Part shown: positions 1 to 8,252 of the stretch, one piece after another
Layout: each line of letters starts with the position of its first letter
Position numbering within the stretch: the stretch's first letter is position 1
NCBI RefSeq assembly: GCF_016584085.1
Contig: NZ_NRSJ01000054.1
Location: 1-37,191, forward strand
Length of the DNA: 37,191 nt
Reading direction: 5' to 3'
DNA from: Halochromatium glycolicum
GTDB lineage: Bacteria; Pseudomonadota; Gammaproteobacteria; Chromatiales; Chromatiaceae
The notes under the pieces: model-generated
The model's database searches: none
What the model was told of the DNA's origin: nothing
Seen by the model: only the letters and a program-made list of their open reading frames with translations
Translations under genes and position numbers: made by a program

Positions 1-413
1 TGCGCCTGTTCGCGCTGCTCGGCGGTGGCAGTGAAGAGGTCGAAGTCCAACAGGTGAATGCCAACCGCTGAGCGCAGCTCGCTGTAGCCCTCGCCCTGGG
101 CGAGCTGCTGGCTGAGCATGCGCGCCAGATAGTACAACGCCCGTTGGTGCCAGTGACCGGAGCGGCGCACCTGCATCTCGATGTTGTAGTCGTGCCCGCG
201 CTCGTCGCGCGCGAGCAGGTCGAGGATGATGTATTTGCCGCGCAGTTCCGCGGCGTTAATCCCAGGGTTGAGGACGTCGACGGCCAGCAGCGCCGGCTCC
301 TCGGGGCGCAGGTCGTTGATCAGGCTGGCCAGCAGCGCCGGGTGCTCGCCGAACAGGCGCTTGAACACGTAGTCGTTCTTGGGGTCGAGCAGCTCGGCGG
401 CGTTCTCAGGCAT
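1..413 (-). CDS. Rpn-family recombination-promoting nuclease / putative transposase, N-terminal part (runs off left edge)
   Basis: The minus strand reads from an ATG at 413 to the window edge without a stop. It begins MPENAAELLDPKNDYVFKRL, typical of the Rpn (PD-(D/E)XK) family. The nuclease core is visible as ILDLLARDERG followed by YNIEMQVRRSGHW, matching the family pattern of an Asp then ExQ. Family members are DNA endonucleases that promote RecA-independent recombination. The frame also stays open upstream of the ATG (a stretch like AQELRAILAALGLLSDAL), so the true start is uncertain. Bases 1-182 are nearly identical to 5836-6017, where the C-terminal half of a second copy continues. Whether this copy is intact cannot be judged from the window. 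Confidence 0.75.
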   Translation of the reverse strand, partial: MPENAAELLDPKNDYVFKRLFGEHPALLASLINDLRPEEPALLAVDVLNPGINAAELRGKYIILDLLARDERGHDYNIEMQVRRSGHWHQRALYYLARMLSQQLAQGEGYSELRSAVGIHLLDFDLFTATAEQREQA

Positions 414-550
414 CAGTGCATCCGACAGCAGCCCCAACGCCGCGAGGATCGCCCGCAGCTCCTGGGCAAAGGTGTCTCGGCCTGCTGGATGCGCGCGGCG
501 CTCAACAGCATGTTGCGCCGATCGAGCGTCGGGGGGGCCGCGTGACCGGA

Positions 551-871
551 AACGCGCGCCACGGCGTTCGCTGGCTCCAGCGTCAGTGTCGAACAGATCC
601 CGCGTGTCAGGATCGCGTTGGCGTGGCTTTGGTCCTCCGTCGCCGGCACCAGAATCAGATGCACATGATTGGGTATGACGCAGTAGGCCAGCACCTGCGT
701 GTCGCAGACCCGACAGGAGCGCGATAGCAAAAGACGAGACGCCGCACCGTCGTCATCACCCAACAACGTCTGCTGCCGCCGATGACCACGCTGCGTCACA
801 GGGAGCGGCAGTCCCGGCACCACGACTCTCGGCAGTCTTGCCATCGCTCCGTCACTGTCTCGCCGCGTCAT
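551..871 (-). pseudogene. REP-associated tyrosine transposase (RAYT, Y1_Tnp) N-terminal fragment
   Basis: Starting near 844-871 the minus strand encodes ARLPRVVVPGLPLPVTQRGH, then a CDTQVLAYCVIPNHVHLILV stretch. This is the conserved N-terminal half of RAYT/IS200-like transposases, including the HUH metal-binding motif (HVH). After the PATED residues near 640 the homology stops, so the catalytic tyrosine and C-terminal half are missing. The tail (551-592) is instead a short sequence repeated at 6018-6059. A small frame disturbance after the DDD motif is also likely, because residues normally following it are missing. It is a dead gene, cut by the rearrangement that placed the Rpn gene next to it. 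Confidence 0.7.
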
Positions 872-932
872 AAAAGACGTGGCAAAACTTTAACCTACTT
901 TGACGTTCTTCGTCTCGGAATTCAGTAAACTG

Positions 933-1244
933 TCACCGGAATTGCGTGACCACAATCACGCCTAACGCAGAGCCTTGCGCAGCAATCCAGAGGTCATTCG
1001 CGCCGATGGGGGTGCCGCAGCGCTCGAGATGGGCGCGAATTTCACCATAGCGCCGGCTAACCCGGTCATCGACGGGCACCAGTTCCAACGTCTCCACTAA
1101 CTCAGCGAGACGGGCCGCGTTCTTCTCCCGATAAGCGCTCTTTTCGACCCCGAACTCAAGCTCGCCCAGGACGACAGGAGAGAGCAGGATATCGGCCAAC
1201 AGCATTTGCTCCTGCCGGCGTTTGACCGTGGCGACCTCCTTCAT
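933..1244 (-). pseudogene. VapC-type PIN-domain toxin, truncated at both ends
   Basis: The minus-strand product contains ILLSPVVLGELEFGVEKS and then PIGANDLWIAAQGSALGVIV. These are the second and third acidic motifs of VapC PIN RNases (the E in LGELEFG, the ND in GANDLWIAA). The N-terminal strand with the first catalytic Asp (usually LDTN) is replaced by unrelated sequence (KEVATVKRRQEQML). The C-terminus ends in VVTQFR instead of the usual VTNNxREFxRVPGL. No antitoxin gene is next to it. I read it as a toxin remnant, not a working ribonuclease. Confidence 0.7.
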
Positions 1245-1383
1245 CGCTGACGTCGGTGTAAATATCGACTCGAGCAGCTGCTCCAGGGTGATGCGGGATC
1301 GGTGCGCAGCTGCTGGCAGAGGCTGAGAAGGGTCGGGAAGTCGGCCTAGGCGGCTTTGGCGCGGGCGGTTTGCAGTAAGCGGC

Positions 1384-1794
1384 TCATGATGATGCAGCGC
1401 GGGCGGAACGTGCTGTCCTATTCAGCGCTACACCACCCCAACGCCCGCAAAATCGGCAGCTGCTGCTGGCGAAGGTCTCGGCCTGCTGGGTAAGTTCGGC
1501 CAGATTCTCCTCCGCCGATTCGTTGGGCTTGCCCTCTTTGAGCAAGCGTTGGCCTTGGCTTTGCCGCAGCTGCCGGGTGGCGGCAGTCCAGTCGGCGGGC
1601 TGTTTGTGGCCTTGGCGCTGGGCGAGCAGGAACAGCTGCTGGAAGCGGTTGACCTGCACGCCACCGCCGGTGACGGGGCTGGCGAGGTATTGCAGGTCGT
1701 TGCTGCCGCGCGCCTGTTGCAGCAAGTGGGCGTTGAGCCGCTCGCTGGTCTTCTTGACCTTGGCGCCGATCTCTTCGGGTTGGGGAGACACCAT
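1384..1794 (-). pseudogene. hypothetical protein, probably decayed, function unknown
   Basis: The minus-strand ORF starts at 1794 (MVSPQPEEIGAKVKKTSERL) and has protein-like composition up to AELTQQAETFA near 1465. After that it appears to shift frame: the natural reading (roughly LPILRALG) continues in another frame. The same kind of ending (QADTFAQELRAILAALG) occurs just upstream of the Rpn start at 413, so the two junk regions share a parent sequence type. I do not recognise the family. A second short reading begins at about 1393 (MSRLLQTARAKAA) and breaks at a stop codon, consistent with decay. Confidence 0.35.
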
Positions 1795-1807
1795 GCCCTG
1801 TCCCCGC

Positions 1808-1867
1808 TCTTTCGGAGAACCCGTGGTCTGGTTCCGGTCTTTCCGAGAAATTGTGGTCTGTCCCCGG
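1808..1867. repeat. two imperfect 30-bp direct repeats, REP-like
   Basis: Bases 1808-1837 and 1838-1867 are tandem copies with 7 mismatches. Each begins tctttc(g/c)gagaa and contains gtggtctg. They are followed by further gtccccggttttggttcc-type sequence to about 1897. Short repeats of this kind are often found beside RAYT genes. The nearby RAYT remnant makes a REP-like origin plausible, but no palindromic REP hairpin is proven here. Confidence 0.45.
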
Positions 1868-2111
1868 TTTTGGTTCCGGTTTTGGTTGTCCCCGGTTTCG
1901 TCCGAAGATCGAGTATCACGAGCACGGCGACACTCTTGCTGTGAGTTCCATTTTGGCTTGCGACTGAACTGACATCCACCGGCAGGCCTCCTGGATGCTC
2001 CCGTATCAACAGAATAATCAAAGCTTCACCAAAACTTCTCGGCTCTGTAATTTTCGCTTTTTAGCATCTAAGGCGGTTTGCCGTGCGATTACCCAACGCG
2101 GGATATCCTCA

Positions 2112-2138
2112 CTGAACGCGTCAATTGATCGCGTTCAG
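2112..2138. promoter_or_regulatory. 9-bp-arm palindrome upstream of the metallophosphoesterase gene
   Basis: The arms ctgaacgcg and cgcgttcag are perfectly complementary around a 9-base centre containing caattg. It lies about 85 bp before the start codon at 2222. It could be an operator or a terminator of an earlier transcript. There is no run of T after it, which slightly favours a binding site. Confidence 0.35.
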
Positions 2139-2186
2139 AGTGACAGAGGTATAGGTGGCCGCCAAACCGTCCTGCCAGCCGAACAC

Positions 2187-2222
2187 GATTCTGACGTTTC
2201 ATCAGATTCTGAGGTTTCATCA
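2187..2222 (+). repeat. two tandem 18-bp repeats overlapping the ribosome-binding region
   Basis: gattctgacgtttcatca (2187-2204) is followed directly by the same unit with one change (c to g). The second copy ends on the A of the ATG at 2222 and creates the gagg that can act as Shine-Dalgarno, about 7 bases before the start. Confidence 0.6.
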
Positions 2223-4414
2223 TGACTCCTTCTCGTCACAGACACCGCTACCGGGTCTTCTTCCCGTGGCTGACCATCCTATTGTTCACTCTGGTGACGG
2301 CAGAACTTGCCGCTGCCCAGGAACCGCTGCGCGAGATCGAAGCCGGGCCACCACGCCTACTCACCGATCCGTTCTTACAGAATCCGGGCCCCGACAGCAT
2401 CCATGTCATCTGGCTGACCAACTTCCCTGGTCAGCAGCACGAGGTCCTCTTCGGCGAGGAACTGGAGCGCCGAGAGGTGGCTAGTACCGTGAAGATGGAG
2501 CGCATGCTCGAAGACGGTAGCTCCCGCATGTTAGGGCAGAGTTTCGACGAGGTGGTGAGTCGCCCGGTCTATCGACATGAGGCCGTGGTCGAGGGGCTAC
2601 CGGCCGATGTCCGGACGCCTTACCAAGTGCGAAGCGTCGCCAATGATGGCGAGGTTCTGATCAGTGAAGCCTTCAGCTTACAACCCACGCCGAGCCAAGG
2701 GACGCCGGTGCGCATCCTATTAACCTCGGACCAACAGAACCGCTTGATGTCGCCGGCCAATTTTCAGAAGGTTGAAGAAACCGTCGGTCCGGTGGATGCC
2801 GTCTTCTTCAGTGCCGACTTGGTGGATCACCCGCGACGCGCGTCGGAATGGTTCGACCGCTTTGATCCGGCCTGGCTGGATAATCCCGGCACAGAAGGAC
2901 AGCCGGCTTATCCGTCGGCGCGGCCCGCGTTCTTTCCAGCTTTGCAAGGTCGCTTCCAGCAGCTCTTCCCGGAATTCCCTTATAAGGGTGGACGTATCCT
3001 CCAGTACGCCACACTGTTTGCGTCTATCGGCAACCATGAAGTCTCCGGGCGCTATCGACCCAATGCTGACATCCAGGTCGGGAACAGTGTCCGCCGAGCC
3101 GATATCAACTCCATGTACAACGATCCGCAGCCGCGCTGGTATGCCGAGATGCGCTACGCGGAATTCGCCGATGAGGTCAATCCCAGCGGTGACCCGGCGG
3201 TGCGCGAGCAATGGATTAGGGATCATTCTTACGACTTCGATGTCTATCGGCAACTGTTTACCCACCCCGACGATGGTCCAGAAGGCGAGTCCTTCTACTC
3301 TGCGCGCTTTGGTGATGTCTTTCTGATCTCCATGAACGTTTCCCGCATCTGGCGGACCTGGTCCGTTGGCGCGAATAGTCGCAGTAAGTTTATCGAGATG
3401 GCCGCCGAGGCCAATAATCCCGACGAGTGGGGGTTCGGTGAGTTTCTCTTTGAACGCTTTGACGAGGAGTCAGTGCAGTACGCCTGGCTGCGAGACACAC
3501 TAGAAAGCCCGGCCGCCCAAGAGGCAAAGTACCGTGTGATCATGGCGCACCAAGGTGTCTTCGGCGTCGGCGATAACAGCGTACCCGTGTTGACCGACCC
3601 GGTCCTGCACCTGGACTACGTCGACGCCGAGGGTAATGAACTGACCCGGGAGGTCGCGTTGCCCCCCGCTGGGAATGAACGCCGCCAGGTCTTCCGTGAT
3701 GAGGTGTTGCCATTAATCGGCGCCGTCACAGAAGTGCGTTATGAGTATCCCATCGACCAGGACATTTGGCTCAACGCGATCGAACCTCTGCTGTTGGAGA
3801 ACGGGGTGAACCTAGTTCACAACGGCCATTCGCACCTATGGACGCGATCAAAGGTCGGAACGCTCAACTACCTAGAGACCTCGAATATCGGCAACAGCTT
3901 CGGCGCTTACTGGGAGCAGCCTGACGGCACGTTGTGGCGCGATGCATTTCGGGCCTCCTGGGCGAGAAATTTCTGGAATGACCTGGATTCCGAGAATCCT
4001 CGTTGGAATCCCGACAACTACCCGCGTGCCAATGATCCCCATGGTCGGGCGCCAATCTACCCGACACTCGCGAACCCGATGATGGATTACGAAGGGCAGC
4101 CTGAGTTGCCCTTCGTGAGCAGTAATAATGTCACGGTGTTCTCCATTTTGGACACCGGTACCGGCTACGTACACAGCTATGCCTTCGACACGCGCGATCC
4201 GCTGGGCCCAGTGGTGGAGTTTGACCGTTTGGCACTGGCAAGCAGCGTCCTTGGGGATGCGAATGGCGACGGGGTCTTGAATGAGGACGACATGGCGGTG
4301 ATGCGTGGCTATCTACGTCAGCCCGCGAGTAGCTGTCCGGCTTGCGATCTCGATGGTGACGGCGTCATCTCGATTCGTGATGCACGGCTACTGATCCTCC
4401 AACTGAGAAGGTAG
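2222..4414 (+). CDS. secreted metallophosphoesterase with N-terminal phosphatase-like beta domain and C-terminal dockerin-like domain
   Basis: A 730-residue calcineurin-like phosphoesterase. Residues 1-32 form a Sec signal peptide (Arg-rich start, FFPWLTILLFTLVTAELAAA, then AQEP). Residues about 45-150 resemble the beta-sandwich domain before purple-acid-phosphatase catalytic domains. Metal-binding motifs follow in order: LLTSDQQ near 168, FFSADLVDHP near 200 (for GDxxD), GNHE near 271, MAHQGVFG near 441, and HNGHSHLW near 535. The last about 50 residues carry two Ca-binding loops (GDANGDGVLNED and CDLDGDGVISIRD), as in dockerin type I modules. It probably hydrolyses phosphoesters outside the cytoplasm; the substrate is unknown. 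It is intact, stands alone between debris regions, and is followed by a hairpin. Confidence 0.88.
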   Translation: MTPSRHRHRYRVFFPWLTILLFTLVTAELAAAQEPLREIEAGPPRLLTDPFLQNPGPDSIHVIWLTNFPGQQHEVLFGEELERREVASTVKMERMLEDGSSRMLGQSFDEVVSRPVYRHEAVVEGLPADVRTPYQVRSVANDGEVLISEAFSLQPTPSQGTPVRILLTSDQQNRLMSPANFQKVEETVGPVDAVFFSADLVDHPRRASEWFDRFDPAWLDNPGTEGQPAYPSARPAFFPALQGRFQQLFPEFPYKGGRILQYATLFASIGNHEVSGRYRPNADIQVGNSVRRADINSMYNDPQPRWYAEMRYAEFADEVNPSGDPAVREQWIRDHSYDFDVYRQLFTHPDDGPEGESFYSARFGDVFLISMNVSRIWRTWSVGANSRSKFIEMAAEANNPDEWGFGEFLFERFDEESVQYAWLRDTLESPAAQEAKYRVIMAHQGVFGVGDNSVPVLTDPVLHLDYVDAEGNELTREVALPPAGNERRQVFRDEVLPLIGAVTEVRYEYPIDQDIWLNAIEPLLLENGVNLVHNGHSHLWTRSKVGTLNYLETSNIGNSFGAYWEQPDGTLWRDAFRASWARNFWNDLDSENPRWNPDNYPRANDPHGRAPIYPTLANPMMDYEGQPELPFVSSNNVTVFSILDTGTGYVHSYAFDTRDPLGPVVEFDRLALASSVLGDANGDGVLNEDDMAVMRGYLRQPASSCPACDLDGDGVISIRDARLLILQLRR

Positions 4415-4425
4415 CTCGCCCTTGA

Positions 4426-4460
4426 GGCGCCGGCCACTGCTATTGGTGGCGGCCGGCGCC
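4426..4460 (+). terminator. strong GC hairpin after the metallophosphoesterase gene
   Basis: ggcgccggcc (4426-4435) and ggccggcgcc (4451-4460) form a perfect 10-bp stem 11 bp after the stop codon. There is no clear T tract, so it may act as a factor-assisted terminator or as a 3' end stabiliser. Confidence 0.55.
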
Positions 4461-4599
4461 GCTCCTGCCCTGATGTCTGTTTGTACTCCGCGATCTATTC
4501 GACGTCGACATCACCATCTCTAGCTTGGACAGCGACGACCTCGGTGGATTCATTGCGGAATATGACGCTCTGGCCCCGACCTTTTAAATCAAAAGGCAA

Positions 4600-4776
4600 A
4601 TGATCGCCATGCGTCAGGCTGCCGGGGTGACACAAGAGCAGATGGCTGAAATGCTGGGCACCAAGAAAAGCAATATTTCCCGGCTTGAAAGCCTGAATTC
4701 TAATAATTCCCCGAAGCTTTCGACCCTCGAAGACGATGCGCGCGTGTTCGGCCACACTGTCAAGGTGGCCTTTTAA
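4600..4776 (+). pseudogene. XRE/HigA-type antitoxin, C-terminal fragment
   Basis: The plus strand encodes 58 residues containing MRQAAGVTQEQMAEMLGTKK and NISRLES, a canonical Cro/C1 helix-turn-helix, ending in GHTVKVAF. In the same frame the upstream sequence (4492-4584, reading DVDITISSLDSDDLGGFIAE) ends in a stop at 4585, so the N-terminal part of a longer antitoxin is cut off or foreign. Proteins of this type bind the toxin and repress their own operon. The HigB-like remnant at 5082 may have been its partner, but an integrase fragment now lies between them. A short functional protein from ATG 4600 or 4609 cannot be excluded. Confidence 0.6.
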
Positions 4777-4795
4777 GCCAAAATTGGCTCGTTAA

Positions 4796-4966
4796 GCCGC
4801 ATGGAAAGCATCGGGGCTGCGCAATCACACCTTCCGAGGCACCGGCATTACGGCCTGCCTCGAGAACCCGGAGGCCAAGCTCAAGCATGCCCAGCAGATG
4901 GCCGCGCATGCGGACCCGAAGACCACGCGTCTCTATGACCGGCGCAGCGACGGTGTCGCTCGATGA
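4796..4966 (+). pseudogene. tyrosine recombinase (phage integrase) C-terminal remnant
   Basis: The plus strand reads GLRNHTFRGTGITACLENPE, then HAQQMAAHADPKTTRLYDRR. This is the conserved box II of tyrosine recombinases: the HTFRxTGIT stretch supplies catalytic His and Arg, AAH the second His, and TRLYDR the nucleophilic Tyr. The final residues (SLDEVERTGI) are in another frame, so there is a one-base shift near 4952. Nothing of the N-terminal DNA-binding part remains. It marks an old integration event. Confidence 0.8.
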
Positions 4967-5081
4967 GGTCGAGCGGACCGGGATTTGACGAGGCCCTGGA
5001 CGGGAAGCGGACAGCGGGAAAAGAAGAAAAGCCTGCTCGATAAAACCTTGCTGACTGGTAACATATAAGCGATCATTACAT

Positions 5082-5243
5082 ATGGTCGAAGTTGTCCAGT
5101 ACGACACCGCAGAAGGAGCCTGCCCGTTCGCGGACTGGTTCGTCGACCTCGACGCCCTCGCGGCGGCGAAGGTCCGCACCGCGATCGCCCGGATCGAAAC
5201 CGGCAACTTCGGGGACGTGAAGCCGGTCGAGGAAGGCAGGAAA
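5082..5243 (+). pseudogene. RelE/HigB-type toxin, N-terminal part only
   Basis: From the ATG at 5082 the reading is MVEVVQYDTAEGACPFADWF ... AKVRTAIARIETGNFGDVKPV. This matches the N-terminal half of HigB-type (RelE superfamily) toxins, which are mRNA interferases, usually about 100 residues. Homology stops at about 5243. The frame then runs into gattcgcacctgacccctttgatt-type repeat sequence (13-bp gacccctttgatt twice, 5258-5285) and the antisense of the Rpn gene. A possible -10 (tataag) lies before the start. The toxin's C-terminal catalytic region is gone. Confidence 0.65.
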
Positions 5244-5285
5244 ATTGATTCGCACCTGACCCCTTTGATTACCGACCCCTTTGAT

Positions 5286-6015
5286 TTAATTCTCCGAGCG
5301 CGGCGGGTGCTGGCGCATGGCGGCAACCTCCGCCGCCGGCAGCTGGGTGATCGCGGCGATGGTCGCATCGTCCAGCCTGGTCTGCGCCAGCAATGCGCGG
5401 GCGGTCTCGCGGCGGCCCTGCTCCAGCCCCCGCTCTAGGCCCTGTTCTAATCCCTGTTCTAACCCCTGTTCTAACCCCCGCTCTAGGCCCTGTTCTAACC
5501 CCTGTTCTAAGCCCTGCTGCAGGCCTTCCTCGCGCGCCTCCTTCAGTAAGGTGGCCTCATCGTGCAGGGCGCGCTCGCGCACGAAGGCGAGGCGGCGGGC
5601 TTCTTCGTCGGCGCTGAGCGCGCGGATCTGGCTCATCGCTTCGCGGATCGGGGGATGCTCAATCGCGGCCATCGTGGTCTCCTCTCGCCAGTGCTCGAAG
5701 AAGGTGATCCAGTCGGCACGGGCATCTTGCGCCGGCCGGCGCCGATCGGCCTTCTTCAGTTCGATCAGGTTGAGCTGCAGCAGGTTCCCAAGCCCCACCG
5801 CAGGCTGGCCCTGATCGCGCATCTCAAAGCGCCAGTGCGCCTGTTCGCGCTGCTCGGCGGTGGCAGTGAAGAGGTCGAAGTCCAACAGGTGAATGCCAAC
5901 CGCTGAGCGCAGCTCGCTGTAGCCCTCGCCCTGGGCGAGCTGCTGGCTGAGCATGCGCGCCAAATAGTACAACGCCCGTTGGTGCCAGTGACCGGAGCGG
6001 CGCACCTGCATCTCG
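5286..6015 (-). pseudogene. Rpn-family nuclease, N-terminally deleted second copy
   Basis: The minus strand encodes the C-terminal part of the Rpn protein whose N-terminus is at 413-1. It contains IEMQVRRSGHWHQRALYYLA, LLQLNLIELKKAD, a region rich in Glu/Arg, and ten GLEQ/GLER-type tetrapeptides (about 5410-5525). The tail is TIAAITQLPAAEVAAM. The first 75 or so residues, including the catalytic Asp, are missing. At 6016-6018 the sequence jumps to the segment found at 551-592 in the first copy, as if 368 bp (183-550) had been deleted. The only start in frame is a GTG at 6029 inside the foreign segment, so it is likely non-functional. Confidence 0.75.
5410..5525 (-). repeat. 12-bp tandem repeats encoding GLEQ/GLER
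   Basis: On the plus strand the units are of the form ccctgttctaac or ccgctctaggcc. They code on the minus strand for repeated Gly-Leu-Glu-(Gln/Arg). This low-complexity linker is common in Rpn proteins and is prone to expansion. The in-frame 12-bp period excludes a CRISPR. Confidence 0.85.
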
Positions 6016-6209
6016 ATAACGCGCGCCACGGCGTTCGCTGGCTCCAGCGTCAGTGTCGAATCCAGGCGGAGGAGCCGCCTATTTCCAGTATCTGGCGGCT
6101 TCTTGGTGTCCGGATCACATCAGTCGGGACAATAAAGCGGCAACCAGACATCGTGGCGCAGTAGCTCGAAGCGCGCCCCTCCCCCTGGTCCAGCGCTCGA
6201 AGTGCTGGA

Positions 6210-6569
6210 TCAGCGCTCGAAGTCGGCGAACGATCCTTCGTTGCCGCCGGTACTGTCGGTTGCGGGACCACGGGACTGGTTGCCGCCACTGCTTGCGCCC
6301 GGCTTCCCGCCGCCGGCCGGCCGGGACCTGTTTTGGTCAGAGCAATCAGGGCCCTTGCAGTCTGTCGATGCAGCATTCTGCGGCCCACCCTGATGCGGCC
6401 CGCCGCCGCCATGCCCTCCTTCGGCGAAAGACGGCGCTGCAGTGATGAGCGCAAGCAGGCCGCCAACGATCAACGCAGGCGCCCCATGCACGGCTGAGAG
6501 ACGTGCGCCGCGGTGCTGGCGCCGCGCGAATGATCTAAAGGTCGGTGCCGATGGGCTTGATCTGCTCAT
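6210..6569 (-). CDS. possible small exported Gly-rich protein, unknown function
   Basis: The 119-residue ORF has a basic N-terminus, a hydrophobic segment (PALIVGGLLALITAAPSFA) and a likely signal-peptidase site before EGGHGGGG. A Gly/Ser/Pro/Asn-rich tail ending in GSFADFER follows. There are two Cys (CKGPDC). I recognise no family. The long N-region of about 30 residues before the hydrophobic core is unusual, so a later start is possible, but no other Met is obvious there. Flanking DNA is debris. Composition is credible for a periplasmic or secreted peptide, but it could be chance. Confidence 0.4.
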   Translation of the reverse strand: MSRSSPSAPTFRSFARRQHRGARLSAVHGAPALIVGGLLALITAAPSFAEGGHGGGGPHQGGPQNAASTDCKGPDCSDQNRSRPAGGGKPGASSGGNQSRGPATDSTGGNEGSFADFER

Positions 6570-7102
6570 GACTTCCTCGCATTGCTCGATTGACTCGTGT
6601 GCGCCGGGCTGCGCACACGAAGTCTACCACCACCCGAACCAGAGGCGGTCATGCGAAAACGCACTTCCCTCTTCAGTATGGCGACGCACTGGGATCAGTT
6701 CCTGGCCAAGGCCAAATCGTTCCTTTTAGGCGATTGCCGGAAAAGCTCGTACCGAATGGCGCAGGATTGTCGTTTGCCTTCGAGGAGCGTCGCCGGGAGC
6801 ATAGCCGGGCTATGTGACCGGCGGCGCGACGAAGAAGGCGAGCGAAAAGACCAGCAAGGCGGTATGAGCTTTGACAGAAACCGCCTTAGCCGGTGTCCGG
6901 GCACTCGGCGTGCGCGGTTCCGATGCTGTGACTGGAGCGCGGCGAAGCCGAGCATCGAACCGGTAGCGCTGGCGGCCTTTGCCGCGACGCCCGAAGGTGT
7001 GCAGTGGCTGCGTCAGCTCCCGATCCTAGCCAAGTGGTATTCCAATGCCTGAACCCGACGGGCGGGTGTTGGCTTTGAATGGGCACGGAGGCCGTGGAAG
7101 GC
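6570..7102. other. 533-bp stretch without a convincing gene
   Basis: Several short frames exist, including a plus-strand start at 6651 reading MRKRTSLFSMATHWDQFLAK and a plus-strand end reading EGVQWLRQLPILAKWYS before 7052. They do not join into a recognisable protein and look like pieces of decayed genes. A hairpin with aaggcggt (6856-6863) and accgcctt (6880-6887) lies here and could terminate minus-strand transcription from the glycosyltransferase operon. Confidence 0.4.
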
Positions 7103-8230
7103 TCAGGCGAGCGCCTCGTTCCAGACCGCCAAGGTCTCTTTCGCGATGCGCTCGCGCGTGAATTCCCGCTCGGCCTTCTCTCGGCCAGCGGCGCCGAACT
7201 GGCGCCGCAGTGCTTCATCGGCAAGCAGGCGCGCAACGGCGTCATTCAGCATTCCCTGGTCGCCGAAGGGCACGAGAAACCCGTTCTTGCCGTGCTCGAC
7301 GGCCTCGCGACATCCCGGTACATCGAAAGTCACGATGGGAAGACCACAGCTGGCGGCCTCCAGCAGCGCCAGCGGCAGCCCCTCGCGGTAAGAGGGCAGA
7401 CAAACGAGATCGGCCTGTGCCAGCACAGCAGGCATATCCGCGCGGCGCCCCCACCACTCGACAGCACCTTCTGCCACCCATTGATGGAGCTGAGCCAACG
7501 GCACCGACTCGGGATTATGCGGGTCTGGATCACCCACCAACGCGAAACGGGCCTGAACCCCAGCTGCCTTGATCGCTCGGGCACAGGTGACAAACTCGCC
7601 GACGCCCTTGTCCCACAACAGGCGGGCGGGCAGGATAATCAAAGGCGTCGCGCGCCGCTTTATGGCCGGGACGAAAACGGAGGTGTCCACTCCGGAGCCG
7701 CGAACCAAGCGCACGGATTCAGGGCGCGCGACGCCCGCATCGATCAGCGTGCGACAATCGTCTGGATTTTGCAAAATCACGCGGGTGTGCTTCCCGTTCA
7801 ACGCCAGCCTCAAGGCCGCGCTCAAGGGCCGACGCAGCAGCCGTGCGCGAAGCCTTGAAGAAGAAAACACAAAACCAAGGCCACTCAACGCCAGCACCCG
7901 GCGATTGACCCCAGTTAACCAGCCTCCTGCCGTTGCATAGAGTACCGGCTGCATCGCGACCGCATGAATCACGTCCGGGCGAAAAGCGCGCATCGCCCTG
8001 AGCAGCCCAAACAGGGCGCTGAGTTCCGACAACGGGTTGCGCGAGCCTCGCTCCAATCGCCAGTCGAACACGGTCACGCCGGCCTGTTCAATTCTCGCCA
8101 GCTGGTTGGAAATCCGGGTGAGAACTGCGACCTGAAACCCCTCCTGGATGGCGGCTTGCGCCAGATGCAAGCGATGAGACACGAAAAACCAGTCCTCGGA
8201 GACAACGAACAGCAAACGTGTCATGGCCAT
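7103..8230 (-). CDS. GT4-family glycosyltransferase
   Basis: A 375-residue GT-B glycosyltransferase. The N-terminal Rossmann half starts TRLLFVVSEDWFFVSHRLHL. It has the DVIHAVAMQPVLY segment and LALSGLGFVFSSS, as in WbpH/PglA-like enzymes. The C-terminal donor-binding half has LIILPARLLWDKGVGEF and the EX7E region SYREGLPLALLEAASCG near 280-296. It probably transfers a sugar from a nucleotide donor to a lipid-linked acceptor at the cytoplasmic membrane face. It is the last gene of a three-gene minus-strand operon, starting 22 bp after the asnB stop. Acceptor and donor cannot be read from sequence. Confidence 0.88.
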   Translation of the reverse strand: MAMTRLLFVVSEDWFFVSHRLHLAQAAIQEGFQVAVLTRISNQLARIEQAGVTVFDWRLERGSRNPLSELSALFGLLRAMRAFRPDVIHAVAMQPVLYATAGGWLTGVNRRVLALSGLGFVFSSSRLRARLLRRPLSAALRLALNGKHTRVILQNPDDCRTLIDAGVARPESVRLVRGSGVDTSVFVPAIKRRATPLIILPARLLWDKGVGEFVTCARAIKAAGVQARFALVGDPDPHNPESVPLAQLHQWVAEGAVEWWGRRADMPAVLAQADLVCLPSYREGLPLALLEAASCGLPIVTFDVPGCREAVEHGKNGFLVPFGDQGMLNDAVARLLADEALRRQFGAAGREKAEREFTRERIAKETLAVWNEALA

Positions 8231-8252
8231 GATCCCTTGCGCGCCCCGCCCA

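Noticed and set aside
1995..2225. 76-codon plus-strand frame before the phosphoesterase
   Set aside because: It overlaps the palindrome and tandem repeats, and its sequence does not look like a protein.
5410..5525. short regular repeats as a CRISPR array
   Set aside because: The 12-bp period without spacers encodes GLEQ/GLER in frame in an Rpn gene.
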